From Camelus bactrianus (lineage: Eukaryota > Chordata > Mammalia > Artiodactyla > Camelidae), in contig NC_133570.1 of assembly GCF_048773025.1 (NCBI RefSeq), forward strand, positions 27,812,001 through 27,876,000: a stretch of 64,000 bases of DNA, in the 5' to 3' direction. The notes under the pieces were generated by a model. The model saw only the letters and a program-made list of their open reading frames with translations. It was not told the DNA's origin and made no database searches. The position numbers were made by a program, and so were the translations under genes. This document shows positions 22,974 to 36,802 of the stretch, one piece after another (the stretch's first letter is position 1; each line of letters opens with the position of its first letter).

Positions 22974-24303
22974 ATGCTACCTGCGTTTCCAGCACAACCC
23001 CCGCCTTTCCCCGGCAGCCCGCACTGGGAGGGACTCGGGGAAGACACTCGAAGGGCTCCTAGGAGATCCCGGGTGCTGCAGACAGAAGACGGAACCTCCC
23101 CACACTCAGAATTCCGGAACACGGATGACTGTGTGGGGGAGGTTCGGGGCCGCCCTCCACGCAGCTGCCTGGTGTCACAGGTGTTCCCTGGCAGGGGGAA
23201 GTCCGCTAATTACCTCCCCTGTCTATGGGGAGGCACTAGATGCTACCTGCGTTTCCAGCCCAACCCCCGCCTTTCCCCGGCAGCCCGCACTGGGAGGGAC
23301 TCGGGGAAGACACTCGAAGGGCTCCTAGGAGATCCCGGGTGCTGCAGACAGAAGACGGAACCTCCCCACACTCAGAATTCCGGAACACGGATGACTGTGT
23401 GGGGGAGGTTCGGGGCGGCCCTCCACGCAGCTGCCTGGTGTCACAGGTGTTCCCTGGCAGGGGGAAGTCCGCTAATTACCTCCCCTGTCCATGGGGAGGC
23501 ACTAGATGCTACCTGCTTTTCCAGCACAACCCCCTCCTTTCCCCGGCAGCCCGCAAAGGGAGGGACTCTGGGAAGACACTCGAAGGGCTCCTAGGAGATC
23601 CCGGGTGCTGCAGACAGAAGACGGAACCTCCCCACGCTCAGAATTCCGGAACATGGCTGACTGTGTGGGGGAGGTTCGGGGCCACCCTTCACGCAGCTGC
23701 CTGGTGTCACAGGTGTTCCCTGGCAGGGAGAAGTCCGCTAAATACCTCCCCTGTCCATGGGGAGGCACTAGATGCTACCTGCTTTTCCAGCACAACCCCC
23801 TCCTTTCCCCGGCAGCCCGCAAAGGGAGGGACTCTGGGAAGACACTCGAAGGGCTCCTAGGAGATCCCGGGTGCTGCAGACAGAAGACGGAACCTCCCCA
23901 CACTCAGAATTCCGGAACAAGGGTGACTGTGTGGGTGAGGTTTAGGGCCGCACTCCACGCAGCTTCCTGGTGTCACAGGTGTTCCCTGGCAGGGGGAAGT
24001 CCTCTAATTACCTCCCCTGTCCATGGGGAGGCACTAGTTGCTACCTGCGTTTCCAGCCCAACCCCCGCCTTTCCCCGGCTGCCCTCACAGTGAGGGACTC
24101 TGGGAAGACACTCGAAGGGCTCCTAGGAGATCCCGGGTGCTGCAGGCAGAAGACGGATCCTCCCCACACTCAGAATCCCGGAACACGTCTGACTGTGTGG
24201 GTGAGGTTTAGGGCCGCCCTCCACGCAGCTGCCTGGTGTCACAGGTGTTCCCTGGCAGGGGGAAGTCCGCTAATTACCTCCCCTGTCCATGGGGAGGCAC
24301 TAG
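22974..24303 (+). repeat. Five-monomer spacer A-A-C/B-C-D
   Basis: With the preceding 7-mer it makes a 12-monomer unit (21112-24303, 3192 bp) whose first nine monomers recur at 24304-26697. The unit at 23506-23771 has a C head (cttttcc, gcaaaggga) on a B tail (acatggctg, ggccaccc). The D unit starts agttgctacc in place of agatgctacc. Confidence 0.87.
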
Positions 24304-26165
24304 ATGCTACCTGCGTTTCCAGCACAACCCCCGCCTTTCCCCGGCAGCCCGCACTGGGAGGGACTCGGGGAAGACACTCGAAGGGCTCCTAGGAGATCCC
24401 GGGTGCTGCAGACAGAAGACGGAACCTCCCCACACTCAGAATTCCGGAACACGCATGACTGTGTGGGGGAGGTTCGGGGCCGCCCTCCCCGCAGCTGCCT
24501 GGTGTCACAGGTGTTCCCTGGCAGGGGGAAGTCCGCTAATTACCTCCCCTGTCCATGGGGAGGCACTAGATGCTACCTGCGTTTCCAGCCCAACCCCCTC
24601 CTTTCCTCGGCAGCCCGCACTGGGACCGACTGGGGAAAGACACTCGAAGGGCTCCTAGGAGATCCCGGGTGCTGCAGACAAAAGACGGATCCTCCCCACA
24701 CTCAGAATCCCGGAACACGTCTGACTGTGTGGGTGAGGTTTAGGGCCGCCCTCCACGCAGCTGCCTGGTGTCACAGGTGTTCACTGGCAGGGGGAAGTCC
24801 GCTAATTACCTCCCCTGTCCATGGGGAGGCACTAGATGCTACCTGCGTTTCCAGCACAACCCCCGCCTTTCCCCGGCAGCCCGCACTGGGAGGGACTCGG
24901 GGAAGACACTCGAAGGGCTCCTAGGAGATCCCGGGTGCTGCAGACAGAAGACGGAACCTCCCCACACTCAGAATTCCGGAACACGGCTGACTGTGTGGGG
25001 GAGGTTCGGGGCCGCCCTCCACGCAGCTGCCTGGTGTCACAGGTGTTCCCTGGCAGGGGGAAGTCCGCTAATTACCTCCCCTGTCCATGGGGAGGCACTA
25101 GATGCTACCTGCGTTTCCAGCACAACCCCCGCCTTTCCCCGGCAGCCCGCACTGCGAGGGACTCGGGGAAGACACTCGAAGGGCTCCTAGGAGATCCCGG
25201 GTGCTGCAGACAGAAGACGGAACCTCCCCACACTCAGAATTCCGGAACACGGATGACTGTGTGGGGGAGGTTCGGGGCCGCCCTCCACGCAGCTGCCTGG
25301 TGTCACAGGTGTTCCCTGGCAGAGGGAAGTCCGCTAATTACCTCCCCTGTCCATGGGGAGGCACTAGATGCTACCTGCGTTTCCAGCACAACCCCCGCCT
25401 TTCCCCGGCAGCCCGCACTGGAAGGGACTCGGGGAAGACACTCGAAGGGCTCCTAGGAGATCCCGGGTGCTGCAGACAGAAGACGGAACCTCCCCACACT
25501 CAGAATTCCGGAACATGGCTGACTGTGTGGGGGAGGTTCGGGGCCACACTTCACGCAGCTGCCTGGTGTCACAGGTGTTCCCTGGCAGGGAGAAGTCCGC
25601 TAAATACCTCCCCTGTCCATGGGGAGGCACTAGATGCTACCTGCTTTTCCAGCACAACCCCCTCCTTTCCCCGGCAGCCCGCAAAGGGAGGGACTCTGGG
25701 AAGACACTCGAAGGGCTCCTAGGAGATCCCGGGTGCTGCAGACAGAAGACGGAACCTCCCCACACTCAGAATTCCGGAACAAGGGTGACTGTGTGGGTGA
25801 GGTTTAGGGCCGCACTCCACGCAGCTTCCTGGTGTCACAGGTGTTCCCTGGCAGGGGGAAGTCCTCTAATTACCTCCCCTGTCCATGGGGAGGCACTAGA
25901 TGCTACCTGCGTTTCCAGCACAACCCCCGCCTTTCCCCGGCTGCCCTCACAGTGAGGGACTCTGGGAAGACACTCGAAGGGCTCCTAGGAGATCCCGGGT
26001 GCTGCAGGCAGAAGACGGATCCTCCCCACACTCAGAATCCCGGAACACGTCTGACTGTGTGGGTGAGGTTTAGGGCCGCCCTCCACGCAGCTGCCTGGTG
26101 TCACAGGTGTTCCCTGGCAGGGGGAAGTCCGCTAATTACCTCCCCTGTCCATGGGGAGGCACTAG
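24304..26165 (+). repeat. 7-mer HOR A-E-A-A-B-C-D, copy 3 (1862 bp)
   Basis: This matches copy 2 at an offset of 3192 bp, including acacgcatgac, ccctccccgcag, cactgcgagg and ggccacacttc. Differences are few, such as cttttcc versus cgtttcc at the head of the third unit. Copies 2 and 3 therefore belong to a 12-mer duplication, while copies 1 and 2 are direct neighbours. Confidence 0.9.
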
Positions 26166-28559
26166 ATGCTACCTGCGTTTCCAGCACAACCCCCGCCTTT
26201 CCCCGGCAGCCCGCACTGGGAGGGACTCGGGGAAGACACTCGAAGGGCTCCTAGGAGATCCCGGGTGCTGCAGACAGAAGACGGAACCTCCCCACACTCA
26301 GAATTCCGGAACACGGATGACTGTGTGGGGGAGGTTCGGGGCCGCCCTCCACGCAGCTGCCTGGTGTCACAGGTGTTCCCTGGCAGGGGGAAGTCCGCTA
26401 ATTACCTCCCCTGTCCATGGGGAGGCACTAGATGCTACCTGCGTTTCCAGCCCAACCCCCGCCTTTCCCCGGCAGCCCGCACTGGGAGGGACTCGGGGAA
26501 GACACTCGAAGGGCTCCTAGGAGATCCCGGGTGCTGCAGACAGAAGACGGAACCTCCCCACACTCAGAATTCCGGAACACGGATGACTGTGTGGGGGAGG
26601 TTCGGGGCGGCCCTCCACGCAGCTGCCTGGTGTCACAGGTGTTCCCTGGCAGGGGGAAGTCCGCTAATTACCTCCCCTGTCCATGGGGAGGCACTAGATG
26701 CTACCTGCTTTTCCAGCACAACCCCCTCCTTTCCCCGGCAGCCCGCAAAGGGAGGGACTCTGGGAAGACACTCGAAGGGCTCCTAGGAGATCCCGGGTGC
26801 TGCAGACAGAAGACGGAACCTCCCCACACTCAGAATTCCGGAACACGGGTGACTGTGTGGGTGAGGTTTAGGGCCGCACTCCACGCAGCTTCCTGGTGTC
26901 ACAGGTGTTCCCTGGCAGGGGGAAGTCCGCTAATTACCTCCCCTGTCCATGGGGAGGCACTAGATGCTACCTGCGTTTCCAGCCCAACCCCCGCCTTTCC
27001 CCGGCTGCCCTCACAGTGAGGGACTCTGGGAAGACACTCGAAGGGCTCCTAGGAGATCCCGGGTGCTGCAGACAGAAGACGGAACCTCCCCACACTCAGA
27101 ATTCCGGAACACGGATGACTGTGTGGGTGAGGTTTAGGGCCGCCCTCCACGCAGCTGCCTGGTGTCACAGGTGTTCCCTGGCAGGGGGAAGTCCGCTAAT
27201 TACCTCCCCTGTCCATGGGGAGGCACTAGATGCTACCTGCGTTTCCAGCACAACCCCCGCCTTTCCCCGGCAGCCCGCACTGGGAGGGACTCGGGGAAGA
27301 CACTCGAAGGGCTCCTAGGAGATCCCGGGTGCTGCAGACAGAAGACGGAACCTCCCCACACTCAGAATACCGGAACACGGATGACTGTGTGGGGGAGGTT
27401 CGGGGCCGCCCTCCACGCAGCTGCCTGGTGTCACAGGTGTTCCATGGCAGGGGGAAGTCCGCTAATTACCTCCCCTGTCCATGGGGAGGCACTAGATGCT
27501 ACCTGCGTTTCCAGCCCAACCCCCGCCTTTCCCCGGCAGCCCTCACTGGAAGGGACTCGGGGAAGACACTCGAAGGGCTCCTAGGAGATCCCGGGTGCTG
27601 CAGACAGAAGACGGAACCTCCCCACACTCAGAATTCCGGAACACGGATGACTGTGTGGGGGAGGTTCGGGGCCGCCCTCCACGCAGCTGCCTGGTGTCAC
27701 AGGTGTTCCCTGGCAGGGGGAAGTCCGCTAATTACCTCCCCTGTCCATGGGGAGGCACTAGATGCTACCTGCTTTTCCAGCACAACCCCCTCCTTTCCCC
27801 GGCAGCCCGCAAAGGGAGGGACTCTGGGAAGACACTCGAAGGGCTCCTAGGAGATCCCGGGTGCTGCAGACAGAAGACGGAACCTCCCCACACTCAGAAT
27901 TCCGGAACACGGGTGACTGTGTGGGTGAGGTTTAGGGCCGCACTCCACGCAGCTTCCTGGTGTCACAGGTGTTCCCTGGCAGGGGGAAGTCCGCTAATTA
28001 CCTCCCCTGTCCATGGGGAGGCACTAGATGCTACCTGCGTTTCCAGCCCAACCCCCGCCTTTCCCCGGCTGCCCTCACAGTGAGGGACTCTGGGAAGACA
28101 CTCGAAGTGCTCCTAGGAGATCCCGGGTGCTGCAGACAGAAGACGGAACCTCCCCACACTCAGAATTCCGGAACACGGCTGACTGTGTGGGGGAGGTTCG
28201 GGGCCGCCCTCCACGCAGCTGCCTGGTGTCACAGGTGTTCCCTGGCAGGGGGAAGTCCGCTAATTACCTCCCCTGTCCATGGGGAGGCACATGATGCTAC
28301 CTGCTTTTCCAGCCCAACCTCCGCCATTCCCCGGCAGCCCGCACAGGGAGGGACTGGGGGAAGACACTCGAAGGGCTCCTAGGTGAACCCGGGTGCTGCA
28401 GACATAAGACGGAACCTCCCCACACTCAGAATTCCGGAACACGGATGACTGTGTGGGGGAGGTTCGGTGCCGCCCTCCACGCAGCTGCCTTGTGTCACAG
28501 GTGTTCCCTGGCAGGTGGAAGTCCGCTAATTTCCTCCCCTGTCCATGGGGAGGCACTAG
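26166..28559 (+). repeat. Two A-A-C-D modules plus F
   Basis: A-A-C-D' occupies 26166-27229, A-A-C-D' occupies 27230-28293, and an F unit lies at 28294-28559. The 4-mer unit is 1064 bp. The first module carries ttcggggcggccc, also seen at 23411. The second carries agaataccgg, ttccatggc and ccctcactggaagg. Its D' unit has cgaagtgctcc near 28108, otherwise seen at 8920 and 17470 in B units. The F unit ends with gtgccgcc, ccttgtg, caggtgg and taatttcc. Confidence 0.84.
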
Positions 28560-29623
28560 ATGCTACCTGCGTTTCCAGCCCAACCCCCTCCTTTCCTCGG
28601 CAGCCCGCACTGGGACCGACTGGGGGAAGACACTCGAAGGGCTCCTAGGAGATCCCGGGTGCTGCAGACAAAAGACGGATCCTCCCCACACTCAGAATCC
28701 CGGAACACGTCTGACTGTGTGGGTGAGGTTTAGGGCCGCCCTCCACGCAGCTGCCTGGTGTCACAGGTGTTCCCTGGCAGGGGGAAGTCCGCTAATTACC
28801 TCCCCTGTCCATGAGGAGGCACTAGATGCTACCTGCGTTTCCAGCACTACCCCCGCCTTTCCCTGGCAGCCCGCACTGGGAGGGACTCGGGGAAGACACT
28901 CGAAGGGCTCCTAGGAGATCCCGGGTGCTGCAGACAGAAGACGGAACCTCCCCACACTCAGAATTCCGGAACACGGATGACTGTGTGGGGGAGGTCCGGT
29001 GCCGCCCTCCACGCAGCTGCCTTGTGTCACAGGTGTTCCCTGGCAGGTGGAAGTCCGCTAATTACCTCCCCTGTCCATGGGGAGGCACTAGATGCTACCT
29101 GCGTTTCCAGCCCAACATCCTCCTTTCCTCGGCAGCCCGCAAAGTGAGGGACTCTGGGAAGACACTCGAAGGGCTCCTAGGAGATCCCGGGTGCTGCAGA
29201 CAGAAGACGGACCCTCCCCACAATCAGAATTCCAGAACACGGCTGACTGTGTGGGGGATGTACGGGGCCGCCCTCCACGCAGCTGCCTGCTGTCACAGGT
29301 GTTCCCTGGCAGGGGGAAGTCCGCTAATTACCTCCCCTGTCCATGGGGAGGCACTAGATGCTACCTGCGTTTCCAGCCCAACCCCCGCCTTTCCCAGGCA
29401 GCCCGCACTGGGAGGGACTCGGGGAAGACACTCGAAGGGCTCCTAGGAGATCCCGGGTGCTGCAGACAGAAGACGGAACCTCCCCACACTCAGAATTCCG
29501 GAACACGGATGACTGTGTGGGGGAGGTTCGGGGCCGCCCTCCACGCAGCTGCCTGGTGTCACAGGTGTTCCCTGGCAGGGGGAAGTCCGCTAATTACCTC
29601 CCCTGTCCATGGGGAGGCACTAG
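28560..29623 (+). repeat. Four-monomer module E-A-G-A, copy 1
   Basis: This recurs at 33878-34941 (offset 5318 bp) with shared markers cactaccccc, gaggtccggtgcc, acatcctcc, caaagtgaggg, ggaccctcccc and ttcccaggc. It introduces the G class, which is common in the right half of the window. Confidence 0.85.
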
Positions 29624-32600
29624 ATGCTACCTGCGTTTCCAGCCCAACCCCCGCCTTTCCCCGGCAGCCCGCACTGGAAGGGACTCGGGGAAGACACTCG
29701 AAGGGCTCCTAGGAGATCCCGGGTGCTGCAGACAGAAGACGGAACCTCCCCACACTCAGAATTCCGGAACATGGCTGACTGTGTGGGGGAGGTTCGGGGC
29801 CACCCTTCACGCAGCTGCCTGGTGTCACAGGTGTTCCCTGGCAGGGAGAAGTCCGCTAAATACCTCCCCTGTCCATGGGGAGGCACTAGATGCTTCCTGC
29901 TTTTCCAGCACAACCCCCTCCTTTCCCCGGCAGCCCGCAAAGGGAGGGACCCTGGGAAGACACTCGAAGGGCTCCTTGGAGATCCCGGGTGCTGCAGACA
30001 GAAGACGGAACCTCCCCACACTCAGAATTCCGGAACACGGGTGACTGTGTGGGTGAGGTTTAGGGCCGCACTCCACGCAGCTTCCTGGTGTCACAGGTGT
30101 TCCCTGGCAGGGGGAAGTCCGCTAATTACCTCCCCTGTCCATGGGGAGGCACTAGATGCTACCTGCGTTTCCAGCCCAACCCCCGCCTTTCCCCGGCTGC
30201 CCTCACAGTGAGGGACTCTGGGAAGACACTCGAAGGGCTCCTAGGAGATCCCGGGTGCTGCAGGCAGAAGACGGATCCTCCCCACACTCAGAATCCCGGA
30301 ACACGTCTGACTGTGTGGGTGAGGTTTAGGGCCGCCCTCCACGCAGCTGCCTGGTGTCACAGGTGTTCCCTGGCAGGGGGAAGTCCGCTAATTACCTCCC
30401 CTGTCCATGGGGAGGCACTAGATGCTACCTGCGTTTCCAGCCCAACCCCCGCCTTTCCCCGGCAGCCCGCACTGGGAGGGATCGGGGAAGACACTCGAAG
30501 GGCTCCTAGGAGATCCCGGGTGCTGCAGACAGAAGACGGAACCTCCCCACACTCAGAATTCCGGAACACGGATGACTGTGTGGGGGAGGTTCGGGGCCGC
30601 CCTCCACGCAGCTGCCTGGTTTCACAGGTGTTCCCTGGCAGGGGGAAGTCCGCTAATTACCTCCCCTGTCCATGGGGAGGCACTAGATGCTACCTGCGTT
30701 TCCAGCCCAACCCCCGCCTTTCTCCGGCTGCCCTCACAGTGAGGGACTCTGGGAAGACCCTCGAAGGGCTCCTAGGAGATCCCGGGTGCTGCAGACAGAA
30801 GACGGATCCTCCCCACACTCAGAATCCCGGAACACGTCTGACTGTGTGGGTGAGGTTTAGGGCCGCCATCCACGCAGCTGCTTGGTGTCACAGGTGTTCC
30901 CTGGCAGGGGGAAGTCCGCTAATTACCTCCCCTGTCCATGGGGAGGCACTAGATGCTACCTGCGTTTCCAGCACAACCCCCGCCTTTCCCAGGCAGCCCG
31001 CACTGGGAGGGACTCGGGGAAGACACTCGAAGGGCTCCTAGGAGATCCCGGGTGCTGCAGACAGAAGACGGAACCTCCCCACACTCAGAATTCCGGAACA
31101 TGGCTGACTGTGTGCGGGAGGTTCGGGGCCACCCTTCACGCAGCTGCCTGGTGTCACAGGTGTTCCCTGGCAGGGAGAAGTCCGCTGAATACCTCCCCTG
31201 TCCATGGGGATGCACTAGATGCTACCTGCTTTTCCAGCACAACCCCCTCCTTTCCCCGGCAGCCCGCAAAGGGAGGGACCCTGGGAAGACACTCGAAGGG
31301 CTCCTAGGAGATCCCGGGTGCTGCAGACAGAAGACGGAACCTCCCCACACTCAGAATTCCGGAACACGGATGACTGTGTGGGGGAGGTTCGGGGCTGCCC
31401 TCCACGCAGCTGCCTGGTGTCACAGGTGTTCCCTGGCAGGGGGAAGTCCGCTAATTACCTCCCCTGTCCATGGGGAGGCACTAGATGCTACCTGCGTTTC
31501 CAGCCCAACCCCCGCCTTTCCCCGGCTGCCCTCACAGTGAGGGACTCTGGGAAGACACTCGAAGGGCTCCTAGGAGATCCCGGGTGCTGCAGACAGAAGA
31601 CGGAACCTCCCCACACTCAGAATTCCAGAACACGGCTGACTGTGTGGGGGATGTTCGGGGCCGCCCTCCACGCAGCTGCCTGGTGTCACAGGTGTTCCCT
31701 GGCAGGGGGAAGTCCGCTAATTACCTCCCCTGTCCATGGGGAGGCACATGATGCTACCTGCTTTTCCAGCCCAACCTCCGCCATTCCCCGGCAGCCCGCA
31801 CAGGGAGGGACTGGGGGAAGACATTCGAAGGGCTCCTAGGAGATCCCGGGTGCTGCAGACAGAAGACGGAACCTCCCCACACTCAGAATTCCGGAACACG
31901 GATGACTGTGTGGGGGAGGTTCGGTGCTGCCCTCCACGCAGCTGCCTTGTGTCACAGGTGTTCCCTGGCAGGTGGAAGTCCGCTAATTACCTCCCCTGTC
32001 CATGGGGAGGCACTAGATGCTACCTGCGTTTCCAGCCCAACATCCTCCTTTCCTCGGCAGCCCGCAAAGTGAGGGATTCTGGGAAGACACTCGAAGGGCT
32101 CCTAGGAGATCCCGGGTGCTGCAGACAGAAGACGGAACCTCCCCACAATCAGAATTCCAGAACACGGCTGACTGTGTGGGGGAGGTACGGGGCCGCCCTC
32201 CACGCAAATGCCTGCTGTCACAGGTGTTCCCTGGCAGGGGGAAGTCCGCTAATTACCTCCCCTGTCCATGGGGAGGCACTAGATGCTACGTGCGTTCCCA
32301 GCCCAACCCCCGCCTTTCCCAGGCAGCCCGCACTGGGAGGGACTCGGGGAAGACACTCGAAGGGCTCCTAGGAGATCCCGGGTGCTGCAGACAGAAGACG
32401 GAACCTCCCCACACTCAGAATTCCGGAACATGGCTGACTGTGTGGGGGAGGTTCGGGGCCACCCTCCACGCAGCTGCCTGGTGTCACAGGTGTTCCCTGG
32501 CAGGGAGAAGTCCGCTAAATACCTCCCCTGTCCATGGGGAGGCACTAGATGCTACCTGCTTTTCCAGCACAACCCCCTCTTTCCCCGGCAGCCCGCAAAG

Positions 32601-33345
32601 GGAGGGAATCTGGGAAGACACTCGAAGGGCTCCTAGGAGATCCCGGGTGCTGCAGACAGAAGACGGAACCTCCCCACAATCAGAATTCCAGAACACGGCT
32701 GGCTGTGTGGGGGAGGTTCGGGGCTGCCCTCCACGCAGCTGCCTGGTGTCACAGGTGTTCCCTGGCAGGGGGAAGTCCGCTAATTACCTCCCCTGTCCAT
32801 GGGGAGGCACTAGATGCTACCTGCGTTTCCAGCCCAACCCCCGCCTTTCCCCGGCAGCCCGCACTGGGAGGGACTCGGGGAAGACACTCGAAGGGCTCCT
32901 AGGAGATCCCGGGTGCTGCAGACAGAAGACGGAACCTCCCCACACTCAGAATTCCGGAACACGGCTGACTGCGTGGGGGTGGTTAGGGGCCGCCCTCCAC
33001 GCAGCTGCCTGGTGTCACAGGTGTTCCCTGGCAGGGGGAAGTCCGCTAATTACCTCCCCTGTCCATGGGGAGGCACAAGATGCTACCTGCTTTTCCAGCC
33101 CAACCCCCGCATTTCCCCGGCAGCCCGCACTGGGAGGGTCTTGGGGAAGACACTCGAAGGGCTCCTAGGAGATCCCGGGTGCTGCAGACAAAAGACGGAT
33201 CCTCCCCACACTCAGAATCCCGGAACACGTCTGACTGTGTGGGTGAGGTTTAGGGCCGCCCTCCACGCAGCTGCCTGGTGTCACAGGTGTTCCCTGGCAG
33301 GGGGAAGTCCGCTAATTACCTCCCCTGTCCATGGGGAGGCACTAG
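29624..33345 (+). repeat. 14-monomer block B-C-D-A-D-B-C-D'-F-G-B-C-A-H, copy 1
   Basis: This recurs at 36803-41321 with three extra units. Shared markers include tgcttcctgctttt and gaccctggg (C), ctccttggag (C), a 1-bp loss giving gggagggatcgg (A, 30422-30686), ctttctccgg with gccatccacgc and gctgcttgg (D), ggatgcac (B), gaagacattcg (F), ctacgtgcg (B), a 1-bp loss giving ccccctctttcc (C, 32549-32813) and gactgcgtgggggtgg (A). The last unit is class H. Confidence 0.88.
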
Positions 33346-36300
33346 ATGCTACCTGCGTTTCCAGCCCAACCCCCGCCTTTCCCCGGCAGCCCGCACTGGA
33401 AGGGACTCGGGGAAGACACTCGAAGGGCTCCTAGGAGATCCCGGGTGCTGCAGACAGAAGACGGAACCTCCCCACACTCAGAATTCCGGAACATGGCTGA
33501 CTGTGTGGGGGAGGTTCGGGGCCACCCTTCACGCAGCTGCCTGGTGTCACAGGTGTTCCCTGGCAGGGAGAAGTCCGCTAAATACCTCCCCTGTCCATGG
33601 GGAGGCACATGATGCTACCTGCTTTTCCAGCCCAACCTCCGCCATTCCCCGGCAGCCCGCACAGGGAGGGACTGGGGGAAGACACTCGAAGGGCTCCTAG
33701 GTGAACCCGGGTGCTGCAGACATAAGACGGAACCTCCCCACACTCAGAATTCCGGAACACGGATGACTGTGTCGGGGAGGTTCGGTGCCGCCCTCCACGC
33801 AGCTGCCTTGTGTCACAGGTGTTCCCTGGCAGGTGGAAGTCCGCTAATTACCTCCCCTGTCCATGGGGAGGCACTAGATGCTACCTGCGTTTCCAGCCCA
33901 ACACCCTCCTTTCCTCGGCAGCCCGCACTGGGACCGACTGGGGGAAGACACTCGAAGGGCTCCTAGGAGATCCCGGGTGCTGCAGACAAAAGACGGAACC
34001 TCCCCACACTCAGAATTCCGGAACACGTCTGACTGTGTGGGTGAGGTTTAGGGCCGCCCTCCACGCAGCTGCCTGGTGTCACAGGTGTTCCCTGGCAGGG
34101 GGAAGTCCGCTAATTACCTCCCCTGTCCATGGGGAGGCACTAGATGCTACCTGCGTTTCCAGCACTACCCCCGCCTTTCCCCGGCAGCCCGCACTGGGAG
34201 GGACTCGGGGAAGACACTCGAAGGGCTCCTAGGAGATCCCGGGTGCTGCAGACAGAAGACGGAACCTCCCCAAACTCAGAATTCCGGAACACGGATGACT
34301 GTGTGGGGGAGGTCCGGTGCCGCCCTCCACGCAGCTGCCTTGTGTCACAGGTGTTCCCTGGCAGGTGGAAGTCCGCTAATTACCTCCCCTGTCCATGGGG
34401 AGGCACTAGATGCTACCTGCGTTTCCAGCCCAACATCCTCCTTTCCTCGGCAGCCCGCAAAGTGAGGGACTCTGGGAAGACACTCGAAGGGCTCCTAGGA
34501 GATCCCGGGTGCTGCAGACAGAAGACGGACCCTCCCCACAATCAGAATTCCAGAACACGGCTGACTGTGTGGGGGAGGTACGGGGCCGCCCTCCACGCAG
34601 CTGCCTGCTGTCACAGGTGTTCCCTGGCAGGGGGAAGTCCGCTAATTACCTCCCCTGTCCATGGGGAGGCACTAGATGCTACCTGCGTTTCCAGCCCAAC
34701 CCCCGCCTTTCCCAGGCAGCCCGCACTGGGAGGGACTCGGGGAAGACACTCGAAGGGCTCCTAGGAGATCCCGGGTGCTGCAGACAGAAGACGGAACCTC
34801 CCCACACTCAGAATTCCGGAACACGGATGACTGTGTGGGGGAGGTTCGGGGCTGCCCTCCACGCAGCTTCCTGGTGTCACAGGTGTTCCCTGGCAGGGGG
34901 AAGTCCGCTAATTACCTCCCCTGTCCATGGGGAGGCACTAGATGCTACCTGCGTTTCCAGCCCAACCCCCGCCTTTCCCCGGCTGCCCTCACAGTGAGGG
35001 ACTCTGGGAAGACACTCGAAGGGCTCCTAGGAGATCCCGGGTGCTGCAGGCAGAAGACGGATCCTCCCCACACTCAGAATCCCGGAACACGTCTGACTGT
35101 GTGGGTGAGGTTTAGGGCCGCCCTCCACGCAGCTGCCTGGTGTCACAGGTGTTCCCTGGCAGGGGGAAGTCCGCTAATTACCTCCCCTGTCCATGGGGAG
35201 GCACTAGATGCTACCTGCGTTTCCAGCACAACCCCCGCCTTTCCCCGGCAGCCCGCACTGGGAGGGATCGGGGAAGACACTCGAAGGGCTCCTAGGAGAT
35301 CCCGGGTGCTGCAGACAGAAGACGGAACCTCCCCACACTCAGAATTCCGGAACACGGATGACTGTGTGGGGGAGGTTCGGGGCCGCCCTCCACGCAGCTG
35401 CCTGGTTTCACAGGTGTTCCCTGGCAGGGGGAAGTCCGCTAATTACCTCCCCTGTCCATGGGGAGGCACTAGATGCTACCTGCGTTTCCAGCCCAACCCC
35501 CGCCTTTCTCCGGCTGCCCTCACAGTGAGGGACTCTGGGAAGACCCTCGAAGGGCTCCTAGGAGATCCCGGGTGCTGCAGACAGAAGACGGATCCTCCCC
35601 ACACTCAGAATCCCGGAACACGTCTGACTGTGTGGGTGAGGTTTAGGGCCGCCATCCACGCAGCTGCTTGGTGTCACAGGTGTTCCCTGGCAGGGGGAAG
35701 TCCGCTAATTACCTCCCCTGTCCATGGGGAGGCACTAGATGCTACCTGCGTTTCCAGCACAACCCCCGCCTTTCCCCGGCAGCCCGCACTGGGAGGGACT
35801 CGGGGAAGACACTCGAAGGGCTCCTAGGAGATCCCGGGTGCTGCAGACAGAAGACGGAACCTCCCCACACTCAGAATTCCGGAACATGGCTGACTGTGTG
35901 GGGGAGGTTCGGGGCCACCCTTCACGCAGCTGCCTGGTGTCACAGGTGTTCCCTGGCAGGGAGAAGTCCGCTAAATACCTCCCCTGTCCATGGGGATGCA
36001 CTAGATGCTACCTGCTTTTCCAGCACAACCCCCTCCTTTCCCCGGCAGCCCGCAAAGGGAGGGACCCTGGGAAGACACTCGAAGGGCTCCTAGGAAATCC
36101 CGGGTGCTGCAGACAGAAGACGGAACCTCCCCACACTCAGAATTCCGGAACACGGATGACTGTGTGGGGGAGGTTCGGGGCTGCCCTCCACGCAGCTGCC
36201 TGGTGTCACAGGTGTTCCCTGGCAGGGGGAAGTCCGCTAATTACCTCCCCTGTCCATGGGGAGGCACTAGATGCTACCTGCGTTTCCAGCCCAACCCCCG

Positions 36301-36802
36301 CCTTTCCCCGGCTGCCCTCACAGTGAGGGACTCTGGGAAGACACTCGAAGGGCTCCTAGGAGATCCCGGGTGCTGCAGACAGAAGACGGAACCTCCCCAC
36401 ACTCAGAATTCCAGAACACGGCTGACTGTGTGGGGGAGGTTCGGGGCCGCCCTCCACGCAGCTGCCTGGTGTCACAGGTGTTCCCTGGCAGGGGGAAGTC
36501 CGCTAATTACCTCCCCTGTCCATGGGGAGGCACATGATGCTACCTGCTTTTCCAGCCCAACCTCCGCCATTCCCCGGCAGCCCGCACAGGGAGGGACTGG
36601 GGGAAGACATTCGAAGGGCTCCTAGGAGATCCCGGGTGCTGCAGACAGAAGACGGAACCTCCCCACACTCAGAATTCCGGAACACGGATGACTGTGTGGG
36701 GGAGGTTCGGGGCTGCCCTCCACGCAGCTGCCTGGTGTCACAGGTGTTCCCTGGCAGGGGGAAGTCCGCTAATTACCTCCCCTGTCCATGGGGAGGCACT
36801 AG
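33346..36802 (+). repeat. 13-monomer block B-F-E-A-G-A-D-A-D-B-C-D'-F
   Basis: 33878-34941 repeats the E-A-G-A module of 28560-29623. 34942-36802 repeats the seven-unit D-A-D-B-C-D'-F module found at 30156-32016 and 37335-39195. The A unit at 35208-35472 carries the same gggagggatcgg 1-bp loss. The C unit at 36005 has gaccctggg and ggaaatccc, shared with 38398 and 46642. Confidence 0.86.

Noticed and set aside
32017-33168. Longest open frames of 383 codons (also at 34676, 39196, 39993, 47174, 58875, 62332)
   Set aside because: Each spans a 265-bp monomer whose missing base shifts the frame past the usual stop. They mark indels in the satellite, not genes.
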